Assembly (NCBI RefSeq): GCF_028745505.1
Contig: NZ_JAQZZL010000001.1
Coordinates: 1,485,818-1,549,817, forward strand
DNA: 64,000 nt
DNA from: Lentisphaera marina
GTDB taxonomy: Bacteria; Verrucomicrobiota; Lentisphaeria; Lentisphaerales; Lentisphaeraceae
Reading direction: 5' to 3'
Shown: positions 44,696 through 53,328 of the stretch, piece by piece
Position numbering within the stretch: position 1 is the first letter of the stretch
Layout: the number at the start of each line of letters is the position of its first letter
Notes under the pieces: model-generated
Databases searched by the model: none
The model's input: only the letters and a program-made list of their open reading frames with translations
What the model was told of the DNA's origin: nothing
Made by a program: the position numbers and the translations under genes

Positions 44696-46141
44696 ATGAA
44701 AATATTGATTACCGGAGCAAGTGGTTACATAGGAGGGCAATTATTAATGTCTCTCTATAAAGAGCATGAAATCACTTGCTTACTTAGGTCGAAACGAGAC
44801 TACTTAGAGAGCCAATACTCAAATGTAAACTTTACATATGGTGATGCGGCAAATTCAGAAGATGTGGTGAGGGCATGTGAGGGGATAGATGTCATTTTCT
44901 ATTTGATTCATGCCATGGGAAGTGATGGGGACTTCGAAAAAGAAGATAAAATCAATGCTTTAAATTTTTCAAAAGCGGCAAATAAATGCGGTGTGAAGAG
45001 AATTATTTATTTGGGAGGGTTGGTTGAGGCAGATTCGAAAATGTCTAAACATATGAAAAGCCGAGCAGAAGTGGGGCGCTTGTTAAAATCAGATGGTGTT
45101 CAAGTTTTTGAATTTCGTGCTTCTGTAGTTCTTGGAGCAGGAAGCTTATCATTTGAAATGATACGAGCCTTGGTCGAACATCTACCTATCATGGTATGTC
45201 CGGCTTGGGTGAGAAAGCATTGTCAGGCTATTTATATAGGTGACCTAATAAAGTATTTAAAATCTGCTGTCGACTTAAACTTATCTGGGAGCCATATATT
45301 TGAAATTGGAGGAAGAGATATTACGACTTACGGCGATCTTATGAAAAGTTATGCCAAGCTTAGGTCTTTGAAACGCTACATGATTCCAGTGCCAATTTTG
45401 ACTCCACGCTTATCTAGCTTGTGGTTGGGGCTAGTTACACCTCTTTATTCTCGTGTAGGACGTAAAATTATTGATAGTGTTAAACATGATAGTATGGTGG
45501 CTGAGCCGGTCTCCAAAGATTTATTTCCATTTAATTGTATAGGAGTAGATGAAGCGCTCTCATTAATTCAGAAAAATGAAGATGAGGGTTATGTACACAC
45601 TCGTTGGAATGATGCCATGGCAGCCGCAGGAATAAAAAAGATTGATTGGAAAGGGGTTCACTTTGGTAACCGCTTGGTAGATTCTAGAACACTCAAAGTA
45701 AATTGCTCTGCGAAACAAGCGTTTTATCCCATTCAAACAATTGGCGGAGATAGTGGATGGTACTGTGGGAATTGGCTTTGGTCTTTGCGTGGTTTCATTG
45801 ATTTACTATTTGGAGGGCCAGGGGTTCGTAGAGGTCGACGAGATCCACAAAAACTTCATGAGGGAGATGTCTTAGACTTTTGGAGAGTGGATCTTTACAA
45901 GGAGAATGAGGTTTTGTTATTAGAGGCAGAAATGAAATTGCCAGGAAGAGCTTGGTTAAAATTTGAAGTTAATCCTATAGACGAAAATAGTTGTGAGATA
46001 AGACAAACAGCAATTTTTGATCCTTTAGGTTTTTTTGGAGTTTTGTACTGGCACGTAGTTGTACCACTTCATGCCTATGTTTTTGGCGGAATGATTAAAG
46101 AAATTAAAAAGAGGGCTTTAGTAAATGCAAGAGAAAATTAA
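44696..46141 (+). CDS. NAD(P)-binding SDR with C-terminal DUF2867
   Basis: 481 residues. The N-terminus is an atypical SDR/epimerase (ILITGASGYIGGQLL; YLIHAMGS instead of the catalytic YxxxK). The last 150 residues are DUF2867, an SRPBCC-like ligand fold (GGDSGWYCGNWLW, LHEGDVLDFWRV, FDPLGFFGVLYWHVV). This domain pair is often found beside photolyase and DUF523 genes in light-response clusters. It probably binds and reduces a hydrophobic ligand. I chose the second start (ATG) over a GTG 15 bases upstream. It overlaps the next gene by 17 bases. Confidence 0.85.
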   Translation: MKILITGASGYIGGQLLMSLYKEHEITCLLRSKRDYLESQYSNVNFTYGDAANSEDVVRACEGIDVIFYLIHAMGSDGDFEKEDKINALNFSKAANKCGVKRIIYLGGLVEADSKMSKHMKSRAEVGRLLKSDGVQVFEFRASVVLGAGSLSFEMIRALVEHLPIMVCPAWVRKHCQAIYIGDLIKYLKSAVDLNLSGSHIFEIGGRDITTYGDLMKSYAKLRSLKRYMIPVPILTPRLSSLWLGLVTPLYSRVGRKIIDSVKHDSMVAEPVSKDLFPFNCIGVDEALSLIQKNEDEGYVHTRWNDAMAAAGIKKIDWKGVHFGNRLVDSRTLKVNCSAKQAFYPIQTIGGDSGWYCGNWLWSLRGFIDLLFGGPGVRRGRRDPQKLHEGDVLDFWRVDLYKENEVLLLEAEMKLPGRAWLKFEVNPIDENSCEIRQTAIFDPLGFFGVLYWHVVVPLHAYVFGGMIKEIKKRALVNAREN

Positions 46142-47072
46142 AATTGGCTTATCCGCTTGTTTATCAGGTGATGAGGTACGCTATAACGGTCAGGGTTGTC
46201 GAGATAAGTTAGTGATGGATCAGCTCAATGAGTTTTTTGATTATGTAAAAGTTTGTCCGGAGATGGCAATAGGTCTAGGTACACCAAGACCGACGATTAG
46301 ATTGGTGCAACACGAAAAAATCCGTCTACAAGAAACTAAAGGCGATGGTGATTATACCGAAAAAATGGAAGCTTTTGCCAAGCAGGATATGGAAAGGCTA
46401 AAAAACTTAAACCTTTGTGGTTTCATCTTTAAGAAGGGCTCACCTTCTTGTGGCGCGTATCGAGTAAAAATTTACAGTGATGAAGGTCACCCGCTCATAG
46501 AGAAAACTTCTGGTATGTACGCGAAGCAAGTTCAAGAAAACTTTCCTTGGCTTCCGATAGAAGAAGATGGTCGTTTGAATGACGCACCACTTTTTGAGAA
46601 TTTTATTTTTCGTGCCTTTGCACTCAATGACTGGCAAGAAATGCTCAAAAAAGGTCTATCGCATGGAGGTTTACACAAATTCCACCGTCGTCACAAGTAT
46701 GCCCTAATGGCTCATAGTCACGAAGCCGTTACTGAGTTAGGCAATTATATCGCACACAAAGGCGACTTGAGTATAGAAGTAATGGCAGAGCACTATTTGA
46801 CAACATTTATGGAGTACATGTCTAAACCGCCCAAACGTTTGCAGCATGCCAATGTGTTATATCACCTGCTCGGCTACTTTAAAAAGAACCTTGATTCATT
46901 TGATAAAGAAGAAACCGTGAAAATGATTGAACAGTACCGCTTGGGTTATATACCTTTAGTTGTTCCCATTACTAGGATATCTCATTACACTAGGAAATAT
47001 GAACAAGAGTATTTACTTGAACAATCTTACTTAGAAAGGCCTGAGAAATTGGGTCTTCTAAATAAATTATGA
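46125..47072 (+). CDS. DUF523-DUF1722 protein (YbgA-like)
   Basis: 315 residues. Residues 1-150 are DUF523 (IGLSACLSGDEVRYNG, KVCPEMAIGLGTPRP, FKKGSPSCGAYRVKIY) with three cysteines that suit a metal cluster; related proteins such as TudS desulfurise thiouracil. Residues 185-300 are DUF1722 (LHKFHRRHKYALMAHS, YIPLVVPITRISHY), seen in E. coli YbgA, whose gene lies next to phr. Role uncertain. It is coupled to both neighbours. Confidence 0.88.
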   Translation: MQEKIKIGLSACLSGDEVRYNGQGCRDKLVMDQLNEFFDYVKVCPEMAIGLGTPRPTIRLVQHEKIRLQETKGDGDYTEKMEAFAKQDMERLKNLNLCGFIFKKGSPSCGAYRVKIYSDEGHPLIEKTSGMYAKQVQENFPWLPIEEDGRLNDAPLFENFIFRAFALNDWQEMLKKGLSHGGLHKFHRRHKYALMAHSHEAVTELGNYIAHKGDLSIEVMAEHYLTTFMEYMSKPPKRLQHANVLYHLLGYFKKNLDSFDKEETVKMIEQYRLGYIPLVVPITRISHYTRKYEQEYLLEQSYLERPEKLGLLNKL

Positions 47073-47079
47073 GTTCGGA

Positions 47080-47691
47080 ATGATTTTAGATTTAGAACAT
47101 ATAGAAAAAATGGACAAGCGTCAAAGAACTTGTTTAGTCAATTGCTTGTCGGGTTACAAGAGTCCCATGTTAATCGGGACTCAAAGTAAATCAGGACAAG
47201 ATAATTTAGCGCTTTTTAGTTCAATATTTCACTTGGGAGCGAACCCACCATTAATCGGAATGATAAGTCGACCCCATACGGTGGTCCGTGACACGCTAGA
47301 AAATATTATTGAGACAGGTGAATATACCATAAACTTGGTAGATGAATCATTTTACAAATCAGCTCATCAATGTTCAGCCCGCTACCCTCAAGACGAGTCA
47401 GAGTTCTTAGGTGCGGGAATTGAAGCGGAATATAAGCCAGGTTTTCTAGCGCCTTTTGTTCTTCAAAGTAGTTTGAAAATAGCTATGGAAATGAAAGAAA
47501 TTCAACATCTAGAGATCAATAAAACGGAACTCATTATAGGTCAAGTAAAATTTGTTGAAATAGATGATGAGATCTTTGGGGATGATGGTTTTGTAGATAT
47601 CGCTAAAGCAGGAGCAATGGCGAGTTTAGGCTTAGATTCATATCATCCAGTTGACTTAGGTGAGCGTCAAGCCTATGCAAAATATAAGTAG
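47080..47691 (+). CDS. Flavin reductase-like FMN-binding split-barrel protein
   Basis: 203 residues of the flavoprotein oxidoreductase split-barrel family: LIGTQSKSGQDNLALFSSIF, a conserved IGMISRPHTVVRDTLENI, TGEYTINLVDESFYKSAHQ and FVDIAKAGAMASLGLDSYH at the end. It may supply reduced flavin. It starts 7 bases after the DUF523-DUF1722 gene, as the third gene of this operon. In other bacteria similar proteins occur beside photolyase clusters. Confidence 0.82.
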   Translation: MILDLEHIEKMDKRQRTCLVNCLSGYKSPMLIGTQSKSGQDNLALFSSIFHLGANPPLIGMISRPHTVVRDTLENIIETGEYTINLVDESFYKSAHQCSARYPQDESEFLGAGIEAEYKPGFLAPFVLQSSLKIAMEMKEIQHLEINKTELIIGQVKFVEIDDEIFGDDGFVDIAKAGAMASLGLDSYHPVDLGERQAYAKYK

Positions 47692-47699
47692 TTATTACT

Positions 47700-48398
47700 T
47701 TATTTAACTAATTCTAATAGACCACTGAGGGTGAAATGAGCCGGAGCTAATTCAGTTTCTGGAAAGTATTTCTTGAAGAATTTAGCATCGCCTCCAGTGA
47801 AAACGATTGTGATATCAGGGTAGTTTTTACTGTTGTGTTCAATGAGTTTTTCAATGGCACCGATTAATCCCATGTCCACACCACTCTGAATAGCTTCCAT
47901 TGTGTGGCGTCCAGGGCTTTTAGCTAAAGTAGAACTCAAGGGAGCTAAGGGTAACTGGCCTGTTGCAGAAGTTAAGATCTTTCTTTGTAGAAGGCGGCCA
48001 GGAAGGATGTTGCCACCTTGGAATTGATTACTTTTATCAATCAACTCAGTGGTCACGCAAGTCCCACAATCTACCACCATTACCGGTGTGCTGTAGTGTT
48101 TCTTTGCTGCTAGAGCATTAGCAATGCGATCCGCACCAATAGAAAAATGATCCACATCGGCAAATTTAATAGATTTTGCGAGCTCCGCATTTAGGAGGAT
48201 GAGTTTCTGTCCGAAACGCACACACAATTGACCTGTAACTTTGGGGACAACAGAGGCAACTACTAAGCGGTCAACATCATTTTCACGTTCACCCAGTTCT
48301 TTCATGATGTCAGCTGTTTTGACAATTTCAACATTTACAAGATTATCCCAAGCGAGCTCAGAGTGAGTATTTCCAATATTGACAAATAAGGTTTTCAT
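47700..48398 (-). CDS. coaX: Type III pantothenate kinase
   Basis: 232 residues. The ASKHA-fold N-terminus LFVNIGNTHSELAW carries the phosphate loop, the middle has the pantothenate-binding IGADRIANALAA and VVDCGTCVTTELI, and FTGGDAKFF is the second phosphate motif. It starts CoA synthesis. The chosen ATG overlaps the hrpB stop by one base (TAATG) and has a GGATC ribosome site; an ATG 9 bases upstream is the alternative. Confidence 0.92.
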   Translation of the reverse strand: MKTLFVNIGNTHSELAWDNLVNVEIVKTADIMKELGERENDVDRLVVASVVPKVTGQLCVRFGQKLILLNAELAKSIKFADVDHFSIGADRIANALAAKKHYSTPVMVVDCGTCVTTELIDKSNQFQGGNILPGRLLQRKILTSATGQLPLAPLSSTLAKSPGRHTMEAIQSGVDMGLIGAIEKLIEHNSKNYPDITIVFTGGDAKFFKKYFPETELAPAHFTLSGLLELVK

Positions 48399-50881
48399 TA
48401 GATCCATTTGTGTTTGTAATAGCGTCTTGATAAAGCAGGCTTTATCTCAGGATATAACCCTGACCAAAAGTTTTCAAGGTTTTTAGTTACCTGAATAGGG
48501 CGATGATTGGGTGCTAATATCTCAAAAGTCAGTGGAATGCGTGCAGGGCCGATCAATGGAGTCTTTTTTAAGTCAAAAAGCTGTTGAATGAACGCGCGTG
48601 TATAAATTTCTTTTCCAGGTTCATAAAAAATACGTAATTTTTTGCCATCACTGAGCTGGATGGACTCGGGCATGGCTTCATCAACAAAGCATTGTTCATC
48701 CCAGGAAAGTAAATTTTTTAGATAGCTTAAACAATCCAAATCTCGTATTTCACAGGCTTTAGTTAAGCCAGAACACATTTCCATATAAACGATCTCTAAA
48801 TCTTGCTCAGAATAAGTAATGAGTTCTTTTTCAGGGTAAAGTTCGGCACATTTCCTGACGCGCGCCAACCAGAGGTCAACTTTTTCATTCCATTTATTGA
48901 GACGGAGACTACCATCGACTATTTTTGCCGCTAAGACTTGTTCTGTTTCTGCCGAAGCTTCACATACGCTGATTTTTTCTTCAATGATAAGTTCACGGAA
49001 TTTAACTTGCTCTGCTTTGCGTACAGATTTTGAACTAGGATCCCAGACGACTTTTTGCTGCTTTTGTAGTTCACCAGGAAAAGTGTGCTCTAGTAATTCC
49101 AGACTTATTTCAGTCAGTTGCGAAAGCTTAGTTTTAGCTCCGAGTCCGCTTGCGATGTCCGCAACATTAGTGGCTAGGATTAAGTCGGCTTTTTTTTGCG
49201 AACTTAGTCGATCAATTTCGCCTTTTTGTTTATTGCCAAGGGTGACCTGAAGTGAACTAGTATCACGCCGTTTTGCTAGGTGATCGGGGAAGGCTCGAAG
49301 CAGGCAACAATGGGGGTGCATATCATTAAAATCTTTGAGTCTGGGAAGTCTTTCACATAGGCGAAGGAATTGCATGCGAGCTAAATCAACAGATCGACAA
49401 TTATTGGCGTTTAGTGAATATTTGTCGCAATCTTGAGGCGCAAATTTCAATGATTTGGCGGTATAGAGGAGCTCATTCATGAGGTCAAGATCAGAAGTAA
49501 AATTGACTCCTTGTCCAGGAACTAAGTCGATCAATTTCTTTTTGTTGCGATTTAGGATAATGGACGGTTCAGAAATGAGGGCCGCATAAGTGCAGGCTTT
49601 ATCCATTTGATCAGCTTGTGTGCCATAGTAAAGTAAGGCAGCTAAACGAGGAGAGCAGGGCATTTTAGCCGCGTGAAGTCCTGCAGCACTAAGTCTTCTT
49701 TGATTATTGATAAAACCTAATTCACCCAAGAGTGTCCAAGCTTCTTCAATATCTTGTGGTGTATCAATTAAATTTAATTGACTTAAGTCGTGGTAACCTT
49801 GGGCTAAGCATTGCAAGAGTAGCTCGGAGGGATCACAGCGCAATATTTCAGGTTCAAAGTGTTCAGGTTTACGGCTTTGTTCGGATTTTGACCAAAGGCG
49901 TAAACAAGTTCCCGCAGAAGTACGACCGGCACGACCACTGCGTTGATCCGCACTGGATTGTGAAATGCCCTTTGTGTAAAGTGTATTGATTTGACGCTGA
50001 GGATCATAAGCACTCTGGCGAACGAGTCCAGAGTCAATAACCGCAGTGATATTTGGGATCGTGAGTGAGGTTTCGGCAATATTTGTTGAAACAATGATTT
50101 TTTGTTGCCCCGTATTTTCTATTATACGATCTTGTTCTTTGGGGTTTAGTTGTCCATGGAGGGCAAAAACTGGAGCTTTTAATTTTTTATTGAGTTCATT
50201 GACTGTTTTGGTGATCTCGTATTTACCTGGCATGAAAATCAGTAAGCTCCCATCAGTTTGACTCATTATTTTTTTTGCGGCATGCGCAGCGACTTCCCAA
50301 ATTTTCTTTTGGCGATCGGGTATGAGGTAATCGATATCTACAGGGAAATGACGCACATCAGTGGTGATGAGAGGGCAATTCAGTTTCTTTTGTAACTTGT
50401 CCACATCGAGTGTAGCACTCATGAGCATGAGGTGCAGTTGTTTTTGCTGTGATTGAATTTTTTGGCACATGGCAAAAGCCAAATCCATTTGCCACCGACG
50501 TTCATGGAATTCATCAAAGAGTACGGCGGCAATACCATTGAGTTGTGGATTGTTCTTCAGTTGCTGTAAAAAGAGTCCATCCGTCATGAAAATAATTTGC
50601 GTATGCGCTCCCACTTTGGTATCGTGACGAATACTATAGCCGACTTCTTCTCCAAGTATTTCAGAGCGTAAGTGTGCAGTATGATGTGCGAGGAATTTGG
50701 CAGCGGCACGACGTGGCTGTAGGACAATGATTTTACCCTGCATTTTTCCTGAGTCGAGTAAGATGCCTGGGACACAAGTCGATTTACCCGAACCAGTAGG
50801 CGCGGATAGAAGCATGAGCTTATCTTTGACGAGAGTGTTAATCAAGTCATTGGCAACGGCATGTATGGGGAGTTGAGTCAT
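48398..50881 (-). CDS. hrpB: ATP-dependent helicase HrpB
   Basis: 827 residues, the usual HrpB size. Motif I is SAPTGSGKSTCVPGILL, motif Ia LQPRRAAAKFLA, motif II DEFHERRWQMD, motif III MLMSATLD, motif V STNIAETSLTIP and motif VI DQRSGRAGRTSAGTCLRLW. The long HrpB-specific C-terminus is present. The biological role of HrpB is not well known; RNA handling is presumed. An 18-base gap holds a hairpin between it and ppnP, so transcription may start separately. Confidence 0.95.
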   Translation of the reverse strand: MTQLPIHAVANDLINTLVKDKLMLLSAPTGSGKSTCVPGILLDSGKMQGKIIVLQPRRAAAKFLAHHTAHLRSEILGEEVGYSIRHDTKVGAHTQIIFMTDGLFLQQLKNNPQLNGIAAVLFDEFHERRWQMDLAFAMCQKIQSQQKQLHLMLMSATLDVDKLQKKLNCPLITTDVRHFPVDIDYLIPDRQKKIWEVAAHAAKKIMSQTDGSLLIFMPGKYEITKTVNELNKKLKAPVFALHGQLNPKEQDRIIENTGQQKIIVSTNIAETSLTIPNITAVIDSGLVRQSAYDPQRQINTLYTKGISQSSADQRSGRAGRTSAGTCLRLWSKSEQSRKPEHFEPEILRCDPSELLLQCLAQGYHDLSQLNLIDTPQDIEEAWTLLGELGFINNQRRLSAAGLHAAKMPCSPRLAALLYYGTQADQMDKACTYAALISEPSIILNRNKKKLIDLVPGQGVNFTSDLDLMNELLYTAKSLKFAPQDCDKYSLNANNCRSVDLARMQFLRLCERLPRLKDFNDMHPHCCLLRAFPDHLAKRRDTSSLQVTLGNKQKGEIDRLSSQKKADLILATNVADIASGLGAKTKLSQLTEISLELLEHTFPGELQKQQKVVWDPSSKSVRKAEQVKFRELIIEEKISVCEASAETEQVLAAKIVDGSLRLNKWNEKVDLWLARVRKCAELYPEKELITYSEQDLEIVYMEMCSGLTKACEIRDLDCLSYLKNLLSWDEQCFVDEAMPESIQLSDGKKLRIFYEPGKEIYTRAFIQQLFDLKKTPLIGPARIPLTFEILAPNHRPIQVTKNLENFWSGLYPEIKPALSRRYYKHKWI

Positions 50882-50898
50882 CAGATGAAGGCAAAAAG

Positions 50899-50922
50899 AA
50901 ACCCGACTATGCAGTCGGGTTT
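50899..50922 (-). terminator. Terminator after ppnP
   Basis: A perfect 10-bp stem (AAACCCGACT against AGTCGGGTTT), and on the minus strand it is followed by CTTTTTG. It lies between ppnP and the hrpB start. Confidence 0.75.
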
Positions 50923-50935
50923 AAGAAGCGCTAAC

Positions 50936-51250
50936 TTAGTCTAAGTAAGAACAGCAGTAATCGAAACCTTCTTCGATTTTGAGTTTGAAGCTCGAGTTTG
51001 CAGGTACATTAAATGAGCTGCCAGCTTCAAAAGTTTGCCAATCGTCAGAACCAGGAAGTAAAACGACAGCTTTACCGCCAAGTGCTTCCATGATTTCAGC
51101 TTTTTCAGTGCCAAATTCGTAATCACCAGCATTCATGTAACCAAGAGTTTTCTTTGTGCCATCAGCGAAGATTACGGCGCGGCTTGTAACTTTTCCATCG
51201 AAGTAGACATTTGCAGCTTTCACTACAGTAACATTATTAAATTCAGACAT
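50936..51250 (-). CDS. ppnP: Pyrimidine/purine nucleoside phosphorylase
   Basis: 104 residues of the PpnP/YaiE (DUF1255) cupin family, which cleaves several nucleosides with phosphate. The family pattern [31 protein letters not shown], and [15 protein letters not shown] is complete. It has its own AAAGGATGG ribosome site and terminator, so it is a single-gene unit between uvrC and hrpB. Confidence 0.93.
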   Translation of the reverse strand: MSEFNNVTVVKAANVYFDGKVTSRAVIFADGTKKTLGYMNAGDYEFGTEKAEIMEALGGKAVVLLPGSDDWQTFEAGSSFNVPANSSFKLKIEEGFDYCCSYLD

Positions 51251-51322
51251 GTGAATCCATCCTTTTATTTTAAGAGCTCACAAAATACCCGTTGAGATGA
51301 ATTTTTAAAGGATGGAAAACAA

Positions 51323-52783
51323 CTAATTTTTCTTGAGGTATTCAAGGATTAAATTAGCCGATTTTTCACCTAAACCTGGGACGGCTTCGGCAATGTCCTG
51401 AGGGGCAGCTTTGCGGATCTCGCGAACAGAGCCAAAGTGATTGAGCAAGGTCATTTTTCTTTTCTTGCCAATGCCGGGTATATCGTCCAGCAAAGAATTG
51501 GCCACTTGTTTCCTTCTGAGTTGGCGGTGAAAGCTTATGGCGAAGCGGTGAGATTCATCGCGTAAGTGCTGCAGCATTTTTAAACCAGCAGAAGTACGGG
51601 GTAGAATTTTCCCTTCGGAATCATTACGAGTATAAAGTATTTCATGTTTTTTGGCTAAGCCATAAGTTGGGATATGATCAATCCCCAATTCATCAATAGA
51701 TTGTAATGCTGAGCTGAGTTGACCCTTTCCGCCATCAATCAAAATGAGGTCTGGAAGGGGACGCTTTTCTTTAAGTAAACGACTATAACGGCGGTAAACA
51801 ATCTCTTTCATCGAGGCAAAGTCATCGGGGCCTTCAACCGTTTTGATTTTAAAGTGCCGGTAGCTTTTATTGTCGGGTTTTCCATTAACAAAGCGCACCA
51901 TTGAGGCTACCGCGTGAGTTCCTTGAAAGTTAGAGTTATCAAAACATTCTATGACATGAGGTGCTGAATCGAGCTCTAAGCGTTTTTGTAGGTCAACTAC
52001 CGGGTCTTCTTTGTGTTCGGGGTTAATCGAGGCATTGACGAAACTGCGTCGTTGTTTGAGAGCTGATTTAAGGTTGGTGATAATATCTCGGTAAGTGGCG
52101 GCTTTCTCAAACTGTAATTTCTCACCAAAGGCTAGCATGGATTCATTTAGGTCATCGACAATCTCAGCAATTTGCCCTTCTAGAACTTTTATCATTTCAT
52201 TTACGCTTTCACGATATTTTTCTTGGCTTACACTTTGGTCACAGGGTGCTGAGCAATTGCGTAAGATTTGCTCTTTACAGTGTTTGCGATCACTTAAATC
52301 GGGAATGCGACTCGTGCAAGTACGCAGTTTAAAGTAACGGATTAGGAACTCTACAGTGGAGCGAATCGCGTTGGAGCAGGGGTAGGGACCAAAATAGGCT
52401 GCGCCATCATCTTTTCTTACTCGTGTGAGGAGGATCTTCGGGTAGGGTTCATTTAAAGTGACTTTGACGAGGTAGAAATTTTTGTCATCTCGCATGAGAA
52501 TATTATAGTGGGGTGAATATTCTTTGATGAAACGAGATTCGAGTAAGAGGGCTTCAGACTCACTCTTAACTTCATAAGTTTCATAGAAAGCGATGCTATT
52601 AATTAATGAACGTAGCTTGGGGTCGGCAGATGCCAGTCGTGAAGCTTGAAAATAAGTTGAAAGGCGTTTGCGAAGGGATTTGGCTTTTCCAACGTAAATC
52701 ACTTTAGCGAAGCGATCACGAAAAACGTAAACTCCGGACTGGGAGCTTATTTTCCTAGGGCTAAAGTCATCGCGTTCATTCAT
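51323..52783 (-). CDS. uvrC: UvrC excinuclease subunit, short form
   Basis: 486 residues; UvrC is usually about 600. The GIY-YIG nuclease is at the N-terminus (GVYVFRDRFAKVIYVGKA), with a cysteine-rich stretch (CKEQILRNCSAPCDQ) and the UvrB-binding UVR helix pair near 195-235. The RNase-H-like nuclease follows from IECFDNSNFQGTHA with DLILIDGGKGQL, and two helix-hairpin-helix motifs end the protein (LDDIPGIGKKRK, AVPGLGEKSA). The 100 or so residues that usually separate UVR and nuclease are absent. Catalytic residues look intact, so it should still make both incisions with UvrAB. Confidence 0.93.
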   Translation of the reverse strand: MNERDDFSPRKISSQSGVYVFRDRFAKVIYVGKAKSLRKRLSTYFQASRLASADPKLRSLINSIAFYETYEVKSESEALLLESRFIKEYSPHYNILMRDDKNFYLVKVTLNEPYPKILLTRVRKDDGAAYFGPYPCSNAIRSTVEFLIRYFKLRTCTSRIPDLSDRKHCKEQILRNCSAPCDQSVSQEKYRESVNEMIKVLEGQIAEIVDDLNESMLAFGEKLQFEKAATYRDIITNLKSALKQRRSFVNASINPEHKEDPVVDLQKRLELDSAPHVIECFDNSNFQGTHAVASMVRFVNGKPDNKSYRHFKIKTVEGPDDFASMKEIVYRRYSRLLKEKRPLPDLILIDGGKGQLSSALQSIDELGIDHIPTYGLAKKHEILYTRNDSEGKILPRTSAGLKMLQHLRDESHRFAISFHRQLRRKQVANSLLDDIPGIGKKRKMTLLNHFGSVREIRKAAPQDIAEAVPGLGEKSANLILEYLKKN

Positions 52784-52873
52784 ACATAGTTTTCCTTATA
52801 AGTGAAAATTATGCTCGCTCTATTAAAAGACAAGTTTCCTTGTCGTATAAGAGTTCATGAATATAGGCACAAA

Positions 52874-52900
52874 AAAAGAGACTCAAAAATGAGTCTCTTT
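52874..52900 (-). terminator. Terminator after the small basic protein
   Basis: Stem AAAGAGACTCA against TGAGTCTCTTT, 4-base loop, then a run of T on the minus strand. The plus side also has A/T runs and might work in both directions. Confidence 0.75.
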
Positions 52901-52921
52901 AAAAATCTTAAGTCAAAAAAC

Positions 52922-53125
52922 TTATGCTGCGTATTGAGCTGCTGTCTTTTGTGGTGACTTGAGGTGATCGCGAAGTTGCTTTGTATTCATTTGTGCAACT
53001 TTTGCTTCAGGAACACCAAGAGCCATTACGCGCTTTTTGTGTTCGAGGATACGACGTTTCTTTCTAGCGCCTGATTTTCTAGGGCGACTAGTATTTTTAT
53101 TCTTTTTACCAAAAACTCTTTTCAT
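52922..53125 (-). CDS. Small basic protein, unknown
   Basis: 67 residues, about a third Lys or Arg, with the N-terminal half almost all basic (MKRVFGKKNKNTSRP, then RKSGARKKRRILEHKK) and a more regular helix at the C-terminus (VPEAKVAQMNTKQLRDHLK). It has its own terminator and is alone. Size and charge suit a ribosome-associated or nucleic-acid-binding protein. I recall similar small proteins in other PVC genomes but cannot check. I do not name it. Confidence 0.7.
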   Translation of the reverse strand: MKRVFGKKNKNTSRPRKSGARKKRRILEHKKRVMALGVPEAKVAQMNTKQLRDHLKSPQKTAAQYAA

Positions 53126-53262
53126 GTCAAAGTCCTAATAATATTGTGCCCAGATAAAGGCAATTTTTCAAAAAAATGGGGCCGAAGCCAAATATGGTTG
53201 CGTAAAATTCACTAAAAAGTTAATAATTCAAGTTGTCTAGTGAAAAAAGTAAGTTGATAGAG

Positions 53263-53290
53263 TTGTAAGTGTTGCCGTCCCCATTATTAT
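53263..53290 (+). promoter_or_regulatory. Candidate promoter of argS
   Basis: TTGTAA, 16 bases, TATTAT, ending 38 bases before the chosen argS ATG. Both hexamers are near consensus but the area is AT-rich, so chance matches are likely. Confidence 0.35.
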
Positions 53291-53328
53291 CCCTCAAAAT
53301 AATTTAATTTAACAAGGAAATATTGAGC

